DNA of 64,000 nt from the NCBI GenBank assembly GCA_963718145.1, contig CAVQYJ010000023.1, positions 1 to 64,000 on the forward strand, in the 5' to 3' direction. Shown one piece after another: positions 27,719-35,946 of this stretch. How positions within the stretch are numbered: the first letter of the stretch is position 1; each line of letters starts with the position of its first letter. This DNA comes from UBA7672 sp963718145 (GTDB taxonomy: Bacteria; Pseudomonadota; Alphaproteobacteria; Caulobacterales; Hyphomonadaceae). Both the position numbers and the translations under genes were made by a program. The notes under the pieces are model-generated. The model saw only the letters and a program-made list of their open reading frames with translations. It had not been told where the DNA came from and searched no databases.

Positions 27719-28360
27719 ATGAAGAACCCCCTCGCCGCCCTTTGGCATCAGGCGCGCTACAGCATCGACCGGGCCTTCAAGACCGGCGAGCGCCGCCATG
27801 AGTTCGAGCACAAATACCGCAAGCACGGCGACTATTTCGGCTATCGCGACAACCCGTACGAACTCGACAAGTACCGGCGCACCTTCGAGCTGATGAAGCA
27901 GTGGCGCCCCGCCAGCGACTCGGCGCTGGAGATCGGCTGCAGCGTCGGCGTTTTCACCGCGATGATCGCGCCCGAGTTCAGGACCGTCACCGCCGTCGAC
28001 ATCGCCAACGAAGCCCTCTCCATCGCCAGGACCCAGGTCGGCGCCGCGGGCGATGTCAGCTATGTGCAGGGCGACCTGCTTTCGCTCGACCTGAAGCGGA
28101 CCTTCGACGTCATCTTCTGCGCCGAGGTGCTGATGTATGTGCGCGAGGCCGACGCACCCGCCGCCTGCGCCGTGCTCGACCGGCATCTGGCGCCCGGAGG
28201 CCTCATCGTCGAGGTTACCCAGCAGGATCGCGAAGCCGGCCGCCCCAAATTCTTTCACGGCTGGGACAAGGTATTGGGCCAGCATTTCCAGATCAGGCAT
28301 CGCGAACGCTTCGAGGATCCGGCGCGGCCATACGAGGTCGTCGCGTACTCGCGCCGCTGA
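27719..28360 (+). CDS. SAM-dependent methyltransferase (NodS-like)
   Basis: A 213-residue class I methyltransferase. Motif I is ALEIGCSVGVFTAMIA, motif II VTAVDIANEAL, motif III DVSYVQGDLLSLDL, and FDVIFCAEVLMYV is motif IV. The arrangement resembles the NodS-like methyltransferases that modify sugars or small amines. ATG 27719 (MKNPLAALWHQ) is the natural start. It precedes a glycosyltransferase and a deacetylase-like gene, consistent with glycan modification, but the 270-base gap argues against one operon. Confidence 0.85.
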   Translation: MKNPLAALWHQARYSIDRAFKTGERRHEFEHKYRKHGDYFGYRDNPYELDKYRRTFELMKQWRPASDSALEIGCSVGVFTAMIAPEFRTVTAVDIANEALSIARTQVGAAGDVSYVQGDLLSLDLKRTFDVIFCAEVLMYVREADAPAACAVLDRHLAPGGLIVEVTQQDREAGRPKFFHGWDKVLGQHFQIRHRERFEDPARPYEVVAYSRR

Positions 28361-28539
28361 GCCGGCGACCGCTCCCGCCATCGATTCCAGTCGGGACATT
28401 TCCGCCACGCCAGCCCGGCTTCGACGGCGCTCGTTCCGGAACTGGAAAGTTTACGTTGGCGTCGCTGGGTAAAGCGAAACCCTGATCGCAATCAGACTTG
28501 TCGCAAAATGTATCAACGTGCTTGTTGGCCCATAACGCG

Positions 28540-28570
28540 CATGTTACCGGTCAGACCTTAGGGTAACATG
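28540..28570. promoter_or_regulatory. Inverted repeat upstream of the GT25 gene
   Basis: CATGTTACC (28540-28548) and GGTAACATG (28562-28570) form a perfect 9-bp dyad with a 13-base centre, 60 bases before the glycosyltransferase start. It could be an operator or a leader hairpin. The rest of the 270-base gap shows nothing clear. Confidence 0.45.
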
Positions 28571-28630
28571 GGCGTGACTAGGGGCTCTCTCGGGGACTAG
28601 GGCCTTCCTCACCGGGTCGGAGGGAAGGGT

Positions 28631-29503
28631 TTGGGCAGTATATCGGGGCTGCAGGTTTTCGTTATTTCGCTTGAGCGCGCTGTAGAGCGCCGCGAATACA
28701 TGCGCAGCCTTGTCTCACAACTTGGATTGACTGCGAACATCATTGCCGCTGTCGATGGCAGACGCCTCACCGCCGGCCAGCGCGCCCGCTACAACAGCGA
28801 CCGCGCCAAGCGCGTCTATGGCTGCGAAATGACCGACAGCGAGATCGCCTGCTATCTCAGCCACCTCTCGATCTATTCGCGCATGCTCGAACAGCGCATC
28901 CCCGAGGCGCTGATCCTCGAGGACGACATCTCCTGCGTCGGCGACCTAAAGCCGATCGTCGAGCAGGTGCTGAATCTGCCGCAAGGCTCGTGGCAAGTCG
29001 TCCGCCTGCAGACGACCAAGAAATCCGTCGCCGCGGGCGACTCGACGCGCACCGCGGGCGAGGCCGTCGCAAAAGTCGGCGACCGCGAGATTTTCCGCCT
29101 CAAGACCAGCGTGCTCGGCGGCTGCGCCTATCTGATCCGCCTCGGCGCCGCGGCCGCCATGCTCGCGCGCTCCGAGCATATCGACATGCCGATCGACCAG
29201 ACGCTCGACCGCTACTGGGAAAACGGCATCATCCCTTACGTGCTGCGTCCCATGCCGGTGTGGCACGAGGACCTGTTCGAATCCGAGATCGGCGTCCGCG
29301 GCCGCGCAGCCGAGATCAAGCCATCGATGGGCGTACTTGTGCGCCGGCGCCAGCAGCGCCTCGTCGATAGCCTCAACAAGCGCATCTTCTGGGTCTCGTT
29401 CCGCGTGCCCAGCGTCGGCGGCGCTCTCTCGAAGCTGGGCGTCGGCAGTGCTCGCAAGGCGTTGCATGCGCTGTGGGGCGCACAGGTCATCCAGGAAGCG
29501 TAG
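28631..29503 (+). CDS. Glycosyltransferase family 25 (LPS-type)
   Basis: A 290-residue cytoplasmic enzyme of the GT25 family, which adds sugars (often galactose) to lipopolysaccharide or capsule. It begins with the hallmark VFVISLERAVERREYM, followed by IIAAVDGRRL, then the E-x-ACYLSHL motif and the DxD-like LILEDDISC. LGGCAYLIRLGAAAAML is also typical. The start appears to be TTG 28631 behind GGAGGGAAGGG; no in-frame ATG precedes the conserved strand. It is 19 bases from the deacetylase-like gene. Confidence 0.87.
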   Translation: MGSISGLQVFVISLERAVERREYMRSLVSQLGLTANIIAAVDGRRLTAGQRARYNSDRAKRVYGCEMTDSEIACYLSHLSIYSRMLEQRIPEALILEDDISCVGDLKPIVEQVLNLPQGSWQVVRLQTTKKSVAAGDSTRTAGEAVAKVGDREIFRLKTSVLGGCAYLIRLGAAAAMLARSEHIDMPIDQTLDRYWENGIIPYVLRPMPVWHEDLFESEIGVRGRAAEIKPSMGVLVRRRQQRLVDSLNKRIFWVSFRVPSVGGALSKLGVGSARKALHALWGAQVIQEA

Positions 29504-29522
29504 GCAGGCCCGCGTAGAGTAG

Positions 29523-30314
29523 ATGGACACCCTCGCTCTCATCCGGCTCAACCACGAGCTCGCCATCTGGCGCAGGGCTTGGAAAGCCCCGATTCTGTGG
29601 TGGCGCGACGATGATTGCCGCGAACCCACCTGGCGCCTCGACCGCCTGCTCGATGTCCGCGGCGGCCTGCCGCTGACGCTGGCCGTTATCCCCGATGGCG
29701 ATCTTGCCGCGCTGGCCAGACGCCTCGCTGCCGTCGAGGGTGTCAGCATCGCCCAGCACGGCATCGACCACGAGAACAAGCTGCCCGATGGCGGGCCCCG
29801 CAGCGAATTCGCGGCAGACATGGGCCAGGACCAGATCAACGCTTCGGTCACCGCCGGTCACGCACGCCTCGCCGCCGCCGGCCTCACCCCGCAGGTCTTC
29901 GTGCCGCCCTGGAACGAGCCCAGCGACAAGCTGGTGGCCGCCATCAAGGCTTCGGGCTACGACACTTATTCCATCGGCATCCATGGCAAGCCGCGCGATA
30001 GCCTCGAGCACATCGGCGCCCAGGTCGATATCCTGCGCTGGAAAGGCGCGCCGAGATTCCGCGGCCGCCGCCGCATCTTCGACGCCTTGCGCAAGCAGCT
30101 CGAAGACCGCCGCAAATCCGAAACCTTCGCCGAACCGATCGGCCTGCTCACCCACCATCTCGTGCACGACGAGGCGGCATGGCGCTTCCTCGCCTGGTTC
30201 GCCGCGTTCGCTCCCAACCGTTTCGACGTCCGCAGCTTCGAGGACCTCCATGAGGAGCGCGACTCCGGCGCCACCCCGCTATTCCCGAAACGCCGGGCAA
30301 GGACGACCGGTTAG
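29523..30314 (+). CDS. Polysaccharide deacetylase-like protein
   Basis: A 263-residue protein of the NodB-like barrel fold. WWRDDDCREP carries the metal-binding aspartates, SIAQHGIDHENK the H-x3-H pair, and VFVPPWNEPSD the PPW motif; a late LLTHHLVHD supplies the catalytic histidine. Such enzymes remove N-acetyl groups from glycans. With no signal peptide it probably acts in the cytoplasm, on the product or carrier of the adjacent GT25. Its stop overlaps the convergent hydrolase stop by four bases. Confidence 0.82.
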   Translation: MDTLALIRLNHELAIWRRAWKAPILWWRDDDCREPTWRLDRLLDVRGGLPLTLAVIPDGDLAALARRLAAVEGVSIAQHGIDHENKLPDGGPRSEFAADMGQDQINASVTAGHARLAAAGLTPQVFVPPWNEPSDKLVAAIKASGYDTYSIGIHGKPRDSLEHIGAQVDILRWKGAPRFRGRRRIFDALRKQLEDRRKSETFAEPIGLLTHHLVHDEAAWRFLAWFAAFAPNRFDVRSFEDLHEERDSGATPLFPKRRARTTG

Positions 30315-31237
30315 CGCACCATCTCCTTCAATACCTCGACCTCGCGCGCGAAGGCGTCCGTGCCCGGCGACACCAGCTCGACATGCCCGGTGCGCGGCAC
30401 GACAATCACCTCGGCCGGATCGCCCGCGGCCTTGGCGCGCCGCGTCCAGTCCTCGCCCAGCAGCGCCGGCGCGATCCCGTCCTTGTCGCCGTTGACGCTC
30501 ACCTGCCGCACCTTCAGCGGCAGCATCGTCGCGGGCGAGGTATCCGAGAACACGTTCGACCGGCTGGAGCTGATCCTGCCCACAAGCTGCTCCATGATGG
30601 AGGCAAGGCACTCCGGCTGCGTCACCGGCGCCGAGCGCTGCAGGTCCGCCAGCCCGCCTGAATTCACCACGCCCGAAATCGGCAGCGGGTTCTCTATCCT
30701 CAACGGCGAAGACACCGGCAGTTTCGGCCGCGCCGCCAGCCACATCGCGAGGTGGCCGCCGGCCGAGTGCCCAAACGCCGCCACCTTGTCGATCCTGAGA
30801 TTGTACGCCGCCGCGTGGTCACGCAGCGCGTCCGCGCCGTGCGCCACATCGAGGAACGTGCCCGGATAGCCGCCCCCCGCCTCGTCCACGCCGCGATACT
30901 CGATATTCCAGACCGCGAGCCCCTGCTTGCGCAGGTCCTCCGCCGCATAGTTCATCAGGGTGCGGTCCGCGATCGCCTTCTGCCAGCACCCGCCATGCAC
31001 CATCAGCACCACCGGATGCGGCCCCGCCCCATCGGGCAGCCACAGGTCGGCGACATCCGTCGCGCCTTGCCCCCAGCGAATCTCGTGCGTCGGCGCCGGG
31101 CTCGGCCGCGCGAGCAGGTCGTCCCAGGTCAGCAGCCGGTTCACTTGTCGGGGCGCCTCCTGCGCGGCTTGTGTCGCGGGCTGCTGGCCGGAACAGGCGG
31201 CGAGTCCAAGCAACAGGGATGACATCACGATGCGCAT
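30311..31237 (-). CDS. Lipoprotein alpha/beta hydrolase, arylformamidase-like
   Basis: A 308-residue esterase-type hydrolase with a lipoprotein signal (lipobox LAAC). The oxyanion motif is MVHGGCWQ, the nucleophile serine is in GHSAGGHLAMW, with an acid in NGDKDGI and histidine in TGHVEL. HGG-x-W and GHSAGGHL are the pattern of animal-type arylformamidases, which open N-formylkynurenine. It is divergent from kynureninase across only 63 bases, which supports a kynurenine role, but the lipoprotein signal places it in the periplasm, which does not. A general esterase is the alternative. Confidence 0.8.
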   Translation of the reverse strand: MRIVMSSLLLGLAACSGQQPATQAAQEAPRQVNRLLTWDDLLARPSPAPTHEIRWGQGATDVADLWLPDGAGPHPVVLMVHGGCWQKAIADRTLMNYAAEDLRKQGLAVWNIEYRGVDEAGGGYPGTFLDVAHGADALRDHAAAYNLRIDKVAAFGHSAGGHLAMWLAARPKLPVSSPLRIENPLPISGVVNSGGLADLQRSAPVTQPECLASIMEQLVGRISSSRSNVFSDTSPATMLPLKVRQVSVNGDKDGIAPALLGEDWTRRAKAAGDPAEVIVVPRTGHVELVSPGTDAFAREVEVLKEMVR

Positions 31238-31300
31238 GCGCCTTGAGTGGCAAGCCCGGCCAGGCATTGCAAGTGCTGCACGCCCGCGCGAGATAGCGCC

Positions 31301-32545
31301 ATGCAGACGCCCAAAGTCCCCACCTCGCGCCGGGAAGCCGAAGCGCTGGACATCGACGATCCCGTGCAGCACGCCCGCACTGCCTTCGCGCTGCCTGAAG
31401 GCGTGATCTATCTCGACGGCCACTCGCTCGGCCCCGCCACGCATGAAGCGCTCAAGCGGGTGCAGCAAGCCGCGGCCCTTGAATGGAAGGACGGACTGAT
31501 CCGCTCGTGGAACACCGCCAACGCGGATGGCGGCTGGATCGACCTCCCCTCTGCCGTCGGCGCCCGCATCGCCGGCCTGATCGGCGCGGCCCCCGACGAA
31601 GTGATCATCTGCGACAGCGTCTCGGTGAATCTCTTCAAGCTCGCCGCCGCCGCAATGAAGCTTGCAGGCACGAAGACCCTCATCGTCGAGGACAGCGAAT
31701 TCCCGACCGACCAGTATGTGCTGGAAGGCCTCGCCGATCTCGCTGGCGCAACCCTCAGGCGCGTCTCCGCCAATGAAGGCATCGCCGCCCTCGGCCGCGA
31801 CCCCTGCGTGCTCGTCAAGAGCGCGGTCAACTACCGCACCGCCCTCATCGCCGACATCCCCGCGCATGAGCAAGCCGCGAAACAGCATGGCAGCGTCATC
31901 GTCTGGGACCTCTCCCATGCGGCCGGCGTCATCGACCTCGACCTCGCCGGGCAAGGAGCGTGGCTTGCCGCCGGCTGCACCTACAAATTCCTCAATGGCG
32001 GCCCCGGCGCACCCGCCTACATCTACATCCGCGGCGACCTCGCCGTGAAGCTCGCAACGCCCATCCCCGGCTGGATGGGCCACGCCCAGCCCTTCGCGTT
32101 CGATGCGCACTACAGGCCGCGTCTCGGCGTCGCGCGCTTCGCCTCCGGCACGCCAGGCATCCTCTCGCTCGCGGCTCTCGACGGCGCCCTCGCCGCCTTC
32201 AACGGCATCGACCCGCGCATGGCCACGCTGAAAGCGCAACGCCTCGGCGCCCTCGTCATCGCCCGCTGCATGGCGCTCGGCCTCGACATCATCTCCCCGT
32301 TCGACGCCACGCAGCGCGGCGGCCATGTCAGCGTCCGCCATCCGGAAGGCTACGCCGTCGTCCAGGCCCTGATCGCCCGCAACGTCATCGCCGACTTCCG
32401 CGCCCCGGACGCGATGCGCTTCGGCGTCTCTCCGCTCTTTGTCCGCTACGCCGACGTCTGGGACGCCATGGACGCCCTCGCCGACATCCTCGCTCGCGCC
32501 GCCTGGGACAAGCCCGAATTCAAACGCCGCGCCACGGTAACTTGA
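31301..32545 (+). CDS. kynU: Kynureninase
   Basis: PLP enzyme that cleaves kynurenine to anthranilate and alanine (or hydroxykynurenine to hydroxyanthranilate), 414 residues. Hallmarks are IYLDGHSLGP, SWNTANADGGWIDLP, the LKSAVNYRTA and VWDLSHAAGVIDLDL blocks, and the PLP lysine in AGCTYKFLNGGPGAPAY. ATG 31301 is preceded by GAGATAG and agrees with the family N terminus; the open frame from 31247 overlaps the promoter region of the divergent hydrolase. No tryptophan 2,3-dioxygenase gene is in the window. Confidence 0.95.
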   Translation: MQTPKVPTSRREAEALDIDDPVQHARTAFALPEGVIYLDGHSLGPATHEALKRVQQAAALEWKDGLIRSWNTANADGGWIDLPSAVGARIAGLIGAAPDEVIICDSVSVNLFKLAAAAMKLAGTKTLIVEDSEFPTDQYVLEGLADLAGATLRRVSANEGIAALGRDPCVLVKSAVNYRTALIADIPAHEQAAKQHGSVIVWDLSHAAGVIDLDLAGQGAWLAAGCTYKFLNGGPGAPAYIYIRGDLAVKLATPIPGWMGHAQPFAFDAHYRPRLGVARFASGTPGILSLAALDGALAAFNGIDPRMATLKAQRLGALVIARCMALGLDIISPFDATQRGGHVSVRHPEGYAVVQALIARNVIADFRAPDAMRFGVSPLFVRYADVWDAMDALADILARAAWDKPEFKRRATVT

Positions 32546-32611
32546 TCGAGGGCGCCCGGCCGTGGTTTGTTGCGATTGCAAGAATGCCGGCAATTTCTGG
32601 GAGGACGCCCG

Positions 32612-33289
32612 ATGTCTCTGAAACTCTACATGCATCCTGTCTCCACCGTCAGCCGCCCGGTGCGCCTGTTCATCCAGGAGAAGAACCTCCCCGTCGCCGA
32701 ACAGGTCGTCGACCTGATGACAGGCGAGCACATGAAGCCCGACTACAGCGCCATCAACCCGAGCAGGCAGGTGCCCGTGCTCGAAGACGGCGATTTCCGC
32801 CTGCCCGAAAGCTCCGCCATCCTCAAATACCTCGCCGCGCGCTTCGACTGCCCGGAATATCCGAAGGACCTGAAGCAGCGCGCCAAGGTCGACGCGGCGA
32901 TGGACTGGACCAACACCCTGCTCTACCGCGATTTCGGCTATGGCCTGCTCTATCCGCAGATCTTCCCGCACCACAAGCGGCCAACCGACGAGCAGCAGAA
33001 GGGCACGGTCGCCTGGGGCAAGGAGAAGTGCCAGGCCGCCCTCGCCATCCTCGACCAGCAGATGCTCGGCAGGAACGACTATCTCTGCAACAACCAGATC
33101 TCGATCGCGGATTATTTCGCGGCCTGCATCGTCACCGCCGGCGAGATCATCGGCTGCGAGTTCAACGACTATCCGAACATCAAGCGCTGGCTCGGCAACA
33201 TGAAGAAGCTGAAATCGTGGGGGCCCGTCAACGAAGTGATGTACGGCTTCGCCGGCTCGCTCAAGGGCCAGCAGTTCGAGACAGTCTGA
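32612..33289 (+). CDS. Glutathione S-transferase
   Basis: A 225-residue cytosolic GST. The N-terminal thioredoxin fold has LKLYMHPVSTVSRPVRLFI with the active-site Ser/Thr, the cis-proline in SRQVPVLEDGDFRLPESSAIL, and ES for glutathione contact. The C-terminal helical domain has NQISIADYFAACIV (the N-capping motif). It resembles theta-class/dichloromethane dehalogenase-like GSTs. ATG 32612 lies behind GGGAGG. It precedes a VOC-family gene by 14 bases, a pairing that suggests detoxification or a glutathione-dependent ring-product isomerisation. Confidence 0.9.
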   Translation: MSLKLYMHPVSTVSRPVRLFIQEKNLPVAEQVVDLMTGEHMKPDYSAINPSRQVPVLEDGDFRLPESSAILKYLAARFDCPEYPKDLKQRAKVDAAMDWTNTLLYRDFGYGLLYPQIFPHHKRPTDEQQKGTVAWGKEKCQAALAILDQQMLGRNDYLCNNQISIADYFAACIVTAGEIIGCEFNDYPNIKRWLGNMKKLKSWGPVNEVMYGFAGSLKGQQFETV

Positions 33290-33303
33290 GGAGCGCCGGG
33301 CTG

Positions 33304-33798
33304 ATGATCATCAAGGGCCTGCACCACAACGCCTATCGCTGCCGGGACTCGGAAGAGACGAGGAAATTCTACGAGGACTTCCTCGGCCTCCCCCTGGTCA
33401 ACGCGTTCGAGATCCGGGCCACCAAGACCGGCCGCGAAACCCGCGTGCTGCATTCCTTCTACCGGATGGCCGACGGCTCCAGCCTCGCCTTCTTCGAAGT
33501 CCCCGGCGAGGACGGCAAGGATTTCGTGTTCAAGGAACAGCACGATTTCGACCTGCACATCGCCCTGGAAATCCCGCACGGCGATCTCGAAACCTGGAAG
33601 CGGAAGGGCGAGGCCGCCGGCCGCCACGTGCGCGGCATCGCCGACCACCAGATGATCGACTCGATCTACTTCCGCGACCCCAACGGCTACGTCATCGAAC
33701 TCACCGCCAAACGCCCCGGCCACGACGCCATGATGGACCCGAAGAAGAACAACGCCCGCGAACACCTGCAGACGTGGCAAAAGACGAAGCCGGTCTGA
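33304..33798 (+). CDS. VOC-family (glyoxalase/dioxygenase-fold) protein
   Basis: A 164-residue protein with one vicinal-oxygen-chelate repeat pair. LHHNAYRCRDSEETRKFYEDFLGLPL provides the first metal histidine (cited as the block at residues 6-31), HIALEIP another, and a C-terminal IYFRDPNGYVIELT the glutamate. It may be a lyase, isomerase or dioxygenase; the substrate is unknown. Its start is 14 bases from the GST stop behind GAGGAG, so the two are probably one operon. Confidence 0.88.
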   Translation: MIIKGLHHNAYRCRDSEETRKFYEDFLGLPLVNAFEIRATKTGRETRVLHSFYRMADGSSLAFFEVPGEDGKDFVFKEQHDFDLHIALEIPHGDLETWKRKGEAAGRHVRGIADHQMIDSIYFRDPNGYVIELTAKRPGHDAMMDPKKNNAREHLQTWQKTKPV

Positions 33799-33829
33799 TC
33801 AAACCACTTCATACGGGTCGGTTCTGGAA

Positions 33830-33864
33830 GCGGACGAAGTCCGCGTCCCCCGCGCACGCGGGGG
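33830..33864. repeat. Tandem palindromes between convergent genes
   Basis: Two adjacent perfect hairpins, GCGGAC-gaa-GTCCGC and CCCCCGCG-ca-CGCGGGGG, followed by more self-complementary GC-rich sequence (ggggccccgggcgcc). They lie in the 190-base gap between the VOC gene and the convergent DUF1080 gene. They look like a REP-type intergenic element that could also stop transcription in both directions. Confidence 0.55.
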
Positions 33865-33989
33865 TCCAGGGGCCCCGGGCGCCTGCGTCACAACCGTGAC
33901 GACGTGGGCCAGGGTCTCTTCCATGGCCCGACCACATGATGAAGGCCCCGCAGTGTCAGGAAGTGGTGGAGGACAAAGCTTGGAACCGC

Positions 33990-34616
33990 CTACCGCGGCG
34001 TACACGCCGCGAAGTGGAACTCACCCTTCTTCGATTCCCTCCCGCCGCAGTCGCGCTGTAACCCCACCACGCGGAGGTTCCGGAATTTCACCTCTCCTGC
34101 GCCCCACTGCAGTGCAATCGGCCCCGGCGCCGTCAGCGGCCCGTCGGCGTCCACCGTCCTTGTGCCGTCGAACATGATGAGCACATGCCTGCCCATGGCG
34201 TGGATTGTCACCTCGCTCCATTTTCCCGCGGCGTTCACCTGCGCCAGCGGCGGTGTGAAGTATCCCGGCACGGCGCCCGTACGTCCGCTCTGGTCTGGCC
34301 GCTTGTCGAAGATGTTGGCCTCATAGCAGGTCGTCGCATCAATCTTCCCGCGGTCGGAGCATCGGAAGAAGATGCCGCTGTTGTGCGGGTCGCCGACAAA
34401 CACCTCCACCGTCAGCTCGAAGTCCGAGAACTCCTCCTTCGAGACCAAATAGCTTGGACCCGATCCGGCCGAGGCCGCGATCACGCCGCGTGAAAAATTC
34501 CAGTTCGCATCCCCTGTGCGATCGAACCCGCCAAGCCCGCGAGCCAGCAAGTCCTTTCCCGGCGCCGTGATGCATCCCACCGCCGCCAACGCCGCCAGCC
34601 CAAGCCACCACCGCAT
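33990..34616 (-). CDS. DUF1080 (3-keto-disaccharide hydrolase-like) lipoprotein
   Basis: A 208-residue lipoprotein (lipobox VGC) with one DUF1080 concanavalin-like domain: YLVSKEEFSDFELTVEVFV, NSGIFFRCSDRG, and the C-terminal ALQWGAGEVKFRNLRVV are the standard blocks. DUF1080 proteins bind or cleave sugars at the cell surface. The start at MRWWLGLAAL (34616) is the signal peptide; the longer frame from 34730 is unlikely. It stands alone. The next 283 bases upstream hold no gene. Confidence 0.88.
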   Translation of the reverse strand: MRWWLGLAALAAVGCITAPGKDLLARGLGGFDRTGDANWNFSRGVIAASAGSGPSYLVSKEEFSDFELTVEVFVGDPHNSGIFFRCSDRGKIDATTCYEANIFDKRPDQSGRTGAVPGYFTPPLAQVNAAGKWSEVTIHAMGRHVLIMFDGTRTVDADGPLTAPGPIALQWGAGEVKFRNLRVVGLQRDCGGRESKKGEFHFAACTPR

Positions 34617-34899
34617 CGCGACGTCTCCCCACGCTTGTGTCTTGCGGATCATCCAGCGCCCCGCACCCAGCCGCAAGGCGCGTGTGATGATGCAGGCAGA
34701 ACGTCCTCCCACATCCTGGCGCAGGACCATCGGACACAGACCCCGCCCGTTTCCCGCCTAATCCCGCGGGATTGTCCCCCGATTCCGGCCCTCCCTGAGA
34801 AGCAAAAGCGCTGCGCCACAAGCACAACCTTCATGTTGGCGCTGTTGGGGAGTTTTTATTTTCCCCAACCCCCTTCGCGGCGCCCTCATATTTGCAGGC

Positions 34900-35778
34900 A
34901 TGAGACGCCTGACACAGAACGAAGAACACGAACGCATGCTGGGCCGGCCCTATTACGCGCCGCTGCCGCCGGCGGAGAATGGCCGCCTCGCGCCTGTCCC
35001 CGCTCTGTGGGATCGCGCCTGCGAATTCATGGCCCAGCTGATGCGCCATGTCGGCGCCACGCGAGACGTTGCGCGCCGCTGGCATATCCGCCGCCGCGAC
35101 AGGCGCGAGGTGATGAAGCTCCTCTCGCCCGTCGAGAAGCTGGTCCGATGCTGCCTCATCATCCAGGCCGCAACCTGGCTGCTGATGACGCCTGAAGGCC
35201 GCCGCATGGTGCGGGAAGTCCCGAAGCAGCAACCGCCCGAACCTCGCAAGCCGTTCCAGAAGGTCCAGCCGCATCGCATCACCATCCCGCATCCGGGCTG
35301 GAACACCATCGCCCAGATGTGGCGCCCCGAGACGCCGCCTCCGCCAAAGCCTGAACCGAAGGACAAGAGCGACCCGGCGAACTGGCGCTGCGGCTTTCCT
35401 GTCGTGGGCTGGAACCGCTCCACTCGCGATCCCGACGCGCCGCCCGAGCGCAGGCGCATGACCGCGGATCACCTCATCATCGCCGGCGACGTCGAACATG
35501 CCGGCGCGCTGTCGCTGAAGCAGAAACACGAGAAACACTCGTCGGGCCTCATCCTCGCGCGCCGCATCGAGGCGCTGGCGCGGGTCATCGCAAATCCCGA
35601 GCCCGCGATCCGCCGCGCCGCACGCTTTCTTGCAGGCGTATCGCTCTCTGTCCTCGCCACGCTGGAAGGCGCCGCGTCGTCCCACACCTGGGATCAGGGC
35701 CGCGCCGAACTCCTCCACGCCAACCTGCATCTGATGCGCGCCGTCTCCGTTCTCGCGCGACCGATCGAGCCCGGATAG
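34900..35778 (+). CDS. Protein of unknown function, Arg/Pro-rich
   Basis: A 292-residue basic protein, with no signal peptide. The N-terminal half contains helical segments with many Arg and Trp. A proline-rich linker (PPPPKPEPKDK, about residue 148) is followed by a helical region with AGDVEHAGALSLKQKHE. I recognise no family. It follows an AT-rich leader (GGAGTTTTTATTTTCC), so it probably has its own promoter. Composition and codon use match the neighbours, so it is probably a real but lineage-specific gene. Confidence 0.7.
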   Translation: MRRLTQNEEHERMLGRPYYAPLPPAENGRLAPVPALWDRACEFMAQLMRHVGATRDVARRWHIRRRDRREVMKLLSPVEKLVRCCLIIQAATWLLMTPEGRRMVREVPKQQPPEPRKPFQKVQPHRITIPHPGWNTIAQMWRPETPPPPKPEPKDKSDPANWRCGFPVVGWNRSTRDPDAPPERRRMTADHLIIAGDVEHAGALSLKQKHEKHSSGLILARRIEALARVIANPEPAIRRAARFLAGVSLSVLATLEGAASSHTWDQGRAELLHANLHLMRAVSVLARPIEPG

Positions 35779-35946
35779 CAATGCGCCAACGCAAGCACGA
35801 TTTCGTCGGCCCTGCCTTGCACCCATCGGCGAGGTCGCGGTCACATGCGCGCTGGTCCGCAGGACATGGTTTCACGGACCTTTTTTGTTTGCCGCTCACG
35901 TCCCAATGTGTGATCGATGCTGTGAAATGCGAAGCAGGAGTCGAAC

